A program made the position numbers and the translations under genes. From positions 1-64,000 of the forward strand of contig OX638333.1 of assembly GCA_951812895.1 (NCBI GenBank): a stretch of DNA of 64,000 nucleotides. The letters are read 5' to 3'. The notes beneath the pieces are model-generated. The model did no database searches and was not told the DNA's origin. It worked only from the letters and a program-made list of their open reading frames with translations. Positions 58,376 through 64,000 of the stretch are shown here, in pieces. The stretch is from an uncultured Roseovarius sp. GTDB taxonomy: Bacteria; Pseudomonadota; Alphaproteobacteria; Rhodobacterales; Rhodobacteraceae. How positions within the stretch are numbered: the first letter of the stretch is position 1; each line of letters opens with the position of its first letter.

Positions 58376-60127
58376 TCAACTGATCTCGTAAAGCTCGCTG
58401 CCGTCGCTGAAAAAGTCCCCGGTGTTCGGGCCGAACCATGCCCCGCAAGCCTTCTCCTCATCGGTCGCCAAGTCGTAATCGGGATATGTATTTTCTGAGA
58501 ACCTGCCGAAATTACCGATCAACAAGTACCGCTGCACCATGAATGTGACCTCACCATCACTGGTCGGACGAGATTTCGAGACGATCTGATATGCTTCCCG
58601 AGAAGGGTTCCCGGTCACATCTGCCGTTTCCGTACTTGTCAGATACACAACGTCCGTCAGACCAGCGGCACGATACTTCCGGTCTTTGACCGTGATCTTA
58701 AAGCGGGTTGGCGGTTCAGAAAATCGTTGCAAATAGCGTATCGAAGCAATTCGCACGGTGGCATCGGCTCCCTGATTGAGCCATCTGATTGCTTGCTTTT
58801 TGACCTTGGTGTCCCCATAGGCCCGTGGGTCTTTTGCATCGGCGTCCAGGCTGAATTCGCCCCGTATGAAATTGCCGTCATCAGTACCTGCGGTCGGATC
58901 GATTTGCTGGGACCAGAACAAAACCTCAGTCAGGCGTTCTTTATCGCGATCATCGCGGCTTATCTCCAAGATGTCGCCGTCTGCGATCTCCCAAGTCGTG
59001 TCGTCATCAATCGGCCTGTTCAGCTTGTAACCGACCTTTTGAGTGTTTGGGTTCCAGTAAACCGACACACCAATTGGCATGATTTCCGCTATCAACTTAC
59101 TCACTTCGGTTGGCCGCGTGATGATCGCGTCCAAAACCGTACCCGGCGCCCATTCGTCGGTTTCCGCGTTCCACTCCGAAGTCGGGATGTACGACGCGGG
59201 AATTGGGGCGAAATCCGTCAACAAGGTCTCTATCGTCGTGTCGATCCGCTCCCTATCAACGCGAAGGCATTGTTGCACCGTCGCATCAACATCATGAGTT
59301 TGAGCCTCGGTGCCAAGCAGACCCCGACCTGATAAAGTCAAAACGTCTCCGGCCCGATCAAAACTGATTATCTCGTTGCCAATGGTGGCCCAACCACTCG
59401 CAGCATACTCGTCCCCCACGGTTGAAGGAATGAGCGTCAGAGAAGTGTCGTCACTCTCGACTTTCGCCGACAACTTACCTTTCGATGGTGCCGGAGCGAG
59501 TGCGTTTTCATTCTTGGCCAGATCGAGAATGTCCTTCCCGACAAATCTCCATGCGCCGGGTTTGGTGATGTCAAATTCGGTAAGCACGTAATGCCGCCGC
59601 TGGTCCTCAACGAAAGCCCCGTTTGTGATAGTTCCGTCGATTACCCGAAGAGGGCGGCCCGCAAAGTGGGGCCAACGCGATTTGAGTTTGCGGGCAAAAG
59701 AACCGCGCGTTTCCGGGTCGTAACCAGCTTCGTCTGTTTGGGCGATGCCTGAAAGACGTTCCGTCTGATACTTGTCGGTCAGGCGGTCGTGATAGGTGAA
59801 ATCCAAGAGGTCGACCGTGACCTTGGCCCGACGCCCAAAGGCTGACAACTTGGGATCGGACCCAGCGAGATTTACCGTCGTATCTTCCTCTCGGATATTT
59901 CTGACCGCAGGAAAGTAGGTCTGACCTTTGGGTAGGTCCGACGAGCCAGTACAAAACCGAAATGTCAGAACTCCCAAGTCGATGTTGTCTTTGTCCTGGC
60001 AGGTCTTGAACGTGTTATAGCACTTTCGCACATTGAGGGCGTCAAGAGCGGCAGTGCAGGGCGCGGAACCATAAGTCAGATTGCAAAAGTCCACGTCGAT
60101 TTCGATGAACGTAAATCGCTTATCCAC
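58376..60127 (-). CDS. Tail hub protein, second copy
   Basis: Identical to 10984-12735. Confidence 0.7.
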   Translation of the reverse strand: MDKRFTFIEIDVDFCNLTYGSAPCTAALDALNVRKCYNTFKTCQDKDNIDLGVLTFRFCTGSSDLPKGQTYFPAVRNIREEDTTVNLAGSDPKLSAFGRRAKVTVDLLDFTYHDRLTDKYQTERLSGIAQTDEAGYDPETRGSFARKLKSRWPHFAGRPLRVIDGTITNGAFVEDQRRHYVLTEFDITKPGAWRFVGKDILDLAKNENALAPAPSKGKLSAKVESDDTSLTLIPSTVGDEYAASGWATIGNEIISFDRAGDVLTLSGRGLLGTEAQTHDVDATVQQCLRVDRERIDTTIETLLTDFAPIPASYIPTSEWNAETDEWAPGTVLDAIITRPTEVSKLIAEIMPIGVSVYWNPNTQKVGYKLNRPIDDDTTWEIADGDILEISRDDRDKERLTEVLFWSQQIDPTAGTDDGNFIRGEFSLDADAKDPRAYGDTKVKKQAIRWLNQGADATVRIASIRYLQRFSEPPTRFKITVKDRKYRAAGLTDVVYLTSTETADVTGNPSREAYQIVSKSRPTSDGEVTFMVQRYLLIGNFGRFSENTYPDYDLATDEEKACGAWFGPNTGDFFSDGSELYEIS

Positions 60128-60902
60128 GATAACCCCGTACGTTCAGATCAACGTTCATATAGACAGCATCTTTGAAACCGGGATTGATCGCCCGCCCATC
60201 GCGCCAACAATACCCCATATCATCGGACAAGGTGGTTGGGGCGCTGCAAAACACGAACGCATTCCCCTCATTGAACCAAACTCGAAAGCTTTCGAATTTG
60301 TCCAAAATGAAGTCTTTCTGCTGAACCTCTAAGTTAAGGTTCGCGGCAAAGCCGGAGCGGTGTACTTCAGATCCAAGGAAGTGACCGTTCCGGCTTCTTG
60401 ACCGGCCCAATAGTTCTACATCATCGGCGAGATTCAGGGGCGTGTGGGGGACGCCAATCGTTCCCGGAACTGATAGCCGCCTGCAAATGATCGCCACCCC
60501 AACAAACGGTGTTGATGCCCCGATTATACGGACCCTCCACTCGTCCGAAGATGCCAACGGAAAGAAAATAACAAACGGATCGTCCGTAGCGGGCGTGACG
60601 GACGCCGATGTGATCCAAGTGGCCCCCGATAGATACTCCACGTAGACGGTGGACCCGCTGGACCCGAGCGTATGGGCCACGAACGCTGCGGCGTCTGCCA
60701 ACCGGGCAGCACTCAAGACCACTGACAGTGTTGCGGGCATAACCGATGGCACCCAACCGTCAGACGTTGATTGACCCACGGCATTCGCAGCCGCGCCGTC
60801 AGCAGTTTCGGTGCTGCCGGTCAATGTCCCGTCCCGCAAGACATTCTCCCAGAGAATTTGCGGGGACTTCAGGTCAGGTTGTGGTGTCTTGAGGTGGATC
60901 AC
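60120..60902 (-). CDS. Distal tail protein candidate, second copy
   Basis: Identical to 12728-13510. Confidence 0.6.
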   Translation of the reverse strand: MIHLKTPQPDLKSPQILWENVLRDGTLTGSTETADGAAANAVGQSTSDGWVPSVMPATLSVVLSAARLADAAAFVAHTLGSSGSTVYVEYLSGATWITSASVTPATDDPFVIFFPLASSDEWRVRIIGASTPFVGVAIICRRLSVPGTIGVPHTPLNLADDVELLGRSRSRNGHFLGSEVHRSGFAANLNLEVQQKDFILDKFESFRVWFNEGNAFVFCSAPTTLSDDMGYCWRDGRAINPGFKDAVYMNVDLNVRGYRG

Positions 60903-60932
60903 TTGGGTGGTTTTCCTAAGAGCTTAATACTT

Positions 60933-60966
60933 ACATGCAAAGAACCCCCACCGAAGTGAGGGTTCT
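60933..60966 (-). terminator. Terminator after Tat-signal gene, second copy
   Basis: Same hairpin as 13541-13574. Confidence 0.55.
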
Positions 60967-60988
60967 GGTTCGATTTTTTCGTTGGTGG

Positions 60989-61369
60989 TTAGGCGGTCAT
61001 TTGAACCGCCCTGACCCCTGCCCCGATGTTGTTCATCGCATTGGCGTAAGCTTCGCCAACCATGTCCTCGTAGATGTACCCGAGGTCTAGTTGAAACCAC
61101 TCGTATTGAGCTGCGAGGCCGTCAATAGTTGTGGCCTGCGTATTACAGATCAGCATGGCCAAGCGATGATGTTCTGCCGATGCGGCGGCGTCCTCTGGTG
61201 TACCGTCCACGCATTGCATCCAATGCTTGTCTACGGACTTCCATTCCTTGAGCCATTGCATGTGCGGGTCAGTTGGCTTTGCTGTGGCCATTGTGGCCAA
61301 CGGAAGTGTTGCAGCTGCCGTCAATAGACTGCGACGGTTGAATTTTGCTTTCGAAGTTGATATGTTCAT
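60989..61369 (-). CDS. Twin-arginine-signal protein, second copy
   Basis: Identical to 13597-13977. Confidence 0.6.
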   Translation of the reverse strand: MNISTSKAKFNRRSLLTAAATLPLATMATAKPTDPHMQWLKEWKSVDKHWMQCVDGTPEDAAASAEHHRLAMLICNTQATTIDGLAAQYEWFQLDLGYIYEDMVGEAYANAMNNIGAGVRAVQMTA

Positions 61370-61400
61370 TGGTGATTTCCCTTAGCTGGGGTTTCATTAT

Positions 61401-61446
61401 GAAGGGCTGCGCGGCGACCAAACCTTGCGCGGCCCTTCGGTTTTTT
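61401..61446 (+). terminator. Hairpin with plus-strand T-run, second copy
   Basis: Same as 14009-14054. Confidence 0.45.
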
Positions 61447-61945
61447 AGGCGGCTTCTGGATCGAGATACTGTTGAGCCTCTTCAACGATCAGGCGTGGGT
61501 GATCCTTCCAGATGGGAGCAAGGATCAATTCCATTGCTCGAAGTGCCCGGATGTGTTTTTCCAAGCCCTTTCTTTGAACAATTAAATCCCGAATGATGTC
61601 GGAGAATTCCTCTTTCGTCATGTGCGCGATCTGCTTGAAAAGTGTTTCGCCATCGCTCGACTTGACGGGATAAATCACCTCTGCATCTGGCTGCGCCAAA
61701 TCAGGGTGCAGCGGCGCAAGGGCCATCAACTGCGACCGACTTACAGCCCGCGTCCTCTCCCGTATGCGATCCCTCAATTTTGCATTGCCCAATTCAAGCA
61801 ATACTTCGCTCATTTCAGTGCCTAGGCTGGTGCGAACTCGCATCTCAACATCGGTATAACCAAACCCTTCATCTCCCTTCTTGGTGACAAGAGTTTCGAT
61901 TGACTGATCAATTGCTGTGTTTAATAGACTCTTCTTGCGTGTCAT
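61445..61945 (-). CDS. Partner protein of ParB-like gene, second copy
   Basis: Identical to 14053-14553; uninterrupted, so no transposon scar is present here. Confidence 0.55.
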   Translation of the reverse strand: MTRKKSLLNTAIDQSIETLVTKKGDEGFGYTDVEMRVRTSLGTEMSEVLLELGNAKLRDRIRERTRAVSRSQLMALAPLHPDLAQPDAEVIYPVKSSDGETLFKQIAHMTKEEFSDIIRDLIVQRKGLEKHIRALRAMELILAPIWKDHPRLIVEEAQQYLDPEAA

Positions 61946-62589
61946 GTGGTTGATTCCTTTCGTCCACTAGGTTGCGCAAGTGGGCGGCTGCTCTCCAAAG
62001 TAGGCCGTCCACTTCTTCCCGATATCGGGGAAGCACTTTGTCACCGACTTGCTCCTTGGTAAGTGCAGTGATCCATTTCAAATTATCCAATAGGTCCAAC
62101 GTTACACCCGAAATCTCGCGGCGAGATTCTTGCTTTTCCTTACTCCAAGGGTGATGGAGCACCTCACCTGTAGACGTGTCCGTGTAGGTCATTTGAGGAT
62201 CGGGAGGTTCAAACCCTTCCTTGGTATAGCCACCCGTTTCGTTGCGGACGTAACCCGGTTTTGCACTGCCGATGTTTGCGGTGTTCTGGGTGTAGGTCGT
62301 ACCGTTGCGGGTGACCTTTCGCTTCGGCTTATCTTCCAACGGTTGGAAGATATTATCTGTGTTTGGAACACAGATAGCTTTTCGCACATCACCCACAAAT
62401 TTGTTTCCAACACGACACTGGCGGGCGATTTCCCGGTCTGACCACTGCGCCCACTCCGGGTCATTCAATAGGCGGCTAACAGCCTGTCTCTTGTCCTCAT
62501 TGGTTCGGCGCGCACCATGTGCGGCATTGGCTCCGACAGAATAAAGTACAGCATTCCGCAACGAGCCTTGCCGAACATCTGCATTGATC
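61895..62589 (+). repeat. 695-bp segment, copy C
   Basis: Third occurrence of the segment, in its native context. Confidence 0.92.
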
Positions 62590-62801
62590 TCTAGCAGTCC
62601 AGCACCTTCAGCTCCAACTACACGGTGAAAGCCATCAGCCAACCAATAGTTTGAGCCATCAAAGAAAACGGTAACCGGCGGAAACTCATCACCTTCAGAC
62701 ATTGCCAAAGCGTATTCTTCTGCGACGGTCACATTAGTGCCCACACGGGGTTGAGTTCCCCCATCGCGCCGGATTTTTGATATGTCGAGATAGGTCGTCA
62801 T
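61908..62801 (-). CDS. ParB-like protein, second full copy
   Basis: Identical to 14516-15409. Confidence 0.75.
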   Translation of the reverse strand: MTTYLDISKIRRDGGTQPRVGTNVTVAEEYALAMSEGDEFPPVTVFFDGSNYWLADGFHRVVGAEGAGLLEINADVRQGSLRNAVLYSVGANAAHGARRTNEDKRQAVSRLLNDPEWAQWSDREIARQCRVGNKFVGDVRKAICVPNTDNIFQPLEDKPKRKVTRNGTTYTQNTANIGSAKPGYVRNETGGYTKEGFEPPDPQMTYTDTSTGEVLHHPWSKEKQESRREISGVTLDLLDNLKWITALTKEQVGDKVLPRYREEVDGLLWRAAAHLRNLVDERNQPHDTQEESIKHSN

Positions 62802-62813
62802 TAACTGCAATCC

Positions 62814-63032
62814 CTACAACCGATTTTCGGTTCTTTGTGGTTTATCTTGAACTGGTGTGCTCAAAGTTTCCTCTGGCGCTTCCCCTACGAAGTTTCGCAG
62901 GCCAGCGTCGATAAGCTGCCTAACCATTTCGCCTCGTGAAGAAATGCGACGCGCAAATTGCAAATCCTCTATTTCGCCCAGTTCACCCTTGGTCAGCATG
63001 ACTGTTATCGGGTGTTCTCGCAGTGTCGACAT
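62814..63032 (-). CDS. RHH regulator, second copy
   Basis: Identical to 15422-15640. Confidence 0.7.
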   Translation of the reverse strand: MSTLREHPITVMLTKGELGEIEDLQFARRISSRGEMVRQLIDAGLRNFVGEAPEETLSTPVQDKPQRTENRL

Positions 63033-63069
63033 TGATGCATCCTATCTTGGTAACGCAGTGTTCGATTAA

Positions 63070-63099
63070 CCTAATAGGATATTATGTTAGTACTGTCAA
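63070..63099 (-). promoter_or_regulatory. Leftward promoter with operator, second copy
   Basis: Same TTGACA-17-TATTAG as 15678-15707. Confidence 0.6.
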
Positions 63100-63140
63100 C
63101 GGCACTTGAATGTTAATGAAGCGTGATGCAAGTGTGGCTC

Positions 63141-63323
63141 ATGGCTGAGAAAAAAGATAAAGTTGTAACCGTCCTGCTGTCTCCATCGGAGCTTAGCGCT
63201 ATTGATGACTGGCGATACGAACAACGAATCCCTTCTCGAGGCGAGGCTATCAGGCAACTCATCCGCCTTGGTTTCAACGTTGCTGTTTTCGGTGGCGGCA
63301 AAAATCAAGACGGCAACCAGTAA
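63141..63323 (+). CDS. RHH protein, second copy
   Basis: Identical to 15749-15931. Confidence 0.65.
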   Translation: MAEKKDKVVTVLLSPSELSAIDDWRYEQRIPSRGEAIRQLIRLGFNVAVFGGGKNQDGNQ

Positions 63324-63360
63324 CATTGCGCTACCCTGTCTTCCCCACTATGTTCTGATC

Positions 63361-63585
63361 ATGGCCGACGTAACCAACGAACTTATCCTAGAACACCTGA
63401 AAGCTATTCAGGCGAAGCTGGCTGACATGTCGGCTGATATTGCTGACATTAAGGCTGACGGACGCGCACACCGCTCACTTACTACCGGACTGGTCCAGAG
63501 TGAGGATTTGCACGGCGGTCAGATCGCTTCAATGCAAGCCCGGTTGGAGCGCATTGAACGTCGCCTCGATCTGTCGGAACAGTGA
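63361..63585 (+). CDS. Coiled-coil protein, second copy
   Basis: Identical to 15969-16193. Confidence 0.6.
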   Translation: MADVTNELILEHLKAIQAKLADMSADIADIKADGRAHRSLTTGLVQSEDLHGGQIASMQARLERIERRLDLSEQ

Positions 63586-63592
63586 GGCCGAT

Positions 63593-63757
63593 ATGCCCGT
63601 CAAGCTAACTAAATACGATCCCGCAACTGATCTGAGAAATCCCAAAGATCAAGCCGATCTGATTGCGGAAGCCATTAAATCAGGCGACCCTAAGTTCATT
63701 AAGGCAGCGACCGATACAAGTGCGAGGGCGGACGCCCACCTCTGCACTCGCGACTAA
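63593..63757 (+). pseudogene. Truncated addiction antidote, second copy
   Basis: Identical to 16201-16365, including the premature end. Confidence 0.55.
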
Positions 63758-63794
63758 GGTTGTTCTTTCCCTCCTGTGTGGTTAGCGTGATCGA

Positions 63795-64000
63795 ATGTAT
63801 AGATTAATCGCTTTGCTACTCGCACAACCTGCCTTCGCTCAGGAGCCAATTCCTTTAGATGATGCGATTGCAGCGATTGAAGAAACAGAAGTTTCCTTCT
63901 ATGGAAAGATCGCCTTTTCTGAGCGAATCTTGAACCAATTTTACGTTATCCCAGAAGGCCACGACAAAACTATTATAGCGACTTTATCCGTTGATCGGGA
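63795..64000 (+). CDS. Small exported protein, second copy (cut by window end)
   Basis: Same as 16403-16753 as far as visible; the last 145 bases lie outside the window. Confidence 0.6.
   Translation, partial: MYRLIALLLAQPAFAQEPIPLDDAIAAIEETEVSFYGKIAFSERILNQFYVIPEGHDKTIIATLSVDR

Larger units (their letters stand above)
50070..64000 (+). repeat. Second copy of the tandem-duplicated segment
   Basis: Same sequence as 2678-16608, same orientation, directly following the att core; continues past the window. Confidence 0.95.

Overview
The window is almost entirely temperate-phage DNA of the siphovirus type, probably integrated in an alphaproteobacterium. A Rhodobacterales host is likely: base composition is moderately GC-rich, ORFs are dense with many ATGA overlaps, and the ParB-like, Rz-like and capsid families resemble those I know from that group. 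No ordinary chromosomal gene is visible. The only host-derived signal is the 3' half of a tRNA gene, read as tRNA-Thr(UGU), used as attachment core.

Layout. (1) 1-2677 is the end of a different, related phage element, with divergent small genes around a control region at 1100-1324. (2) 2678-50069 is one prophage unit of 47,392 bp. (3) From 50070 to the window end the same unit starts again in the same orientation; the 13,931 bp visible appear identical to 2678-16608. So this is either a tandem double lysogen or an assembly of one, and the second copy runs out of the window.

Inside the unit, left to right: an orphan-looking N6-adenine methylase with a convergent partner (2.9-5.0 kb); leftward late genes, namely lysis (5.0-7.2 kb), tail fibre, tail tip and distal tail (7.3-13.5 kb), an accessory cassette with ParB-like, ribbon-helix-helix and exported proteins (13.6-16.75 kb), tape measure and -1 frameshifted tail chaperones (16.75-20.1 kb), tail tube and head completion (20.2-23.9 kb), capsid, scaffold/protease, portal with a C-terminal Acb1-like domain, and terminase (23.9-30.2 kb). 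A leftward early block follows: NusG-like factor, replication initiator, DnaB helicase, RusA, an invading HNH endonuclease and two DNA methylases (30.3-36.6 kb). The immunity region at 36.6-38.26 kb has divergent regulators and four GGAC-N4-GTCC operator-like sites. A rightward early operon at 38.26-43.95 kb includes a pentapeptide-repeat protein, Gp157-like, Rad52-like and NinB-like recombination genes, HNH, and a DUF6745-like protein with a 12-bp repeat array. A leftward block of very small genes (44.0-46.1 kb) comes next, then a transposon, then the integrase end and the att core.

The strongest unusual feature is a 2.59-kb IS1595-family element (46155-48743). In one overlapping operon it carries its transposase, an MT-A70 DNA methyltransferase and a BglII/BstYI-like restriction endonuclease, so a transposon moves its own restriction-modification system. 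Directly beside it, the integrase has lost its catalytic half and is fused in frame to the C-terminal two thirds of the phage's own ParB-like protein. The fusion comes from a 695-bp duplicate of the late region, and the transposon flanks show no target duplication. This unit should therefore not integrate or excise with its own integrase. The junctions suggest successive rearrangements in a tandem array.

Identity between copies was judged by reading the sequence and its translations, not by alignment. All family assignments are from motif recognition.
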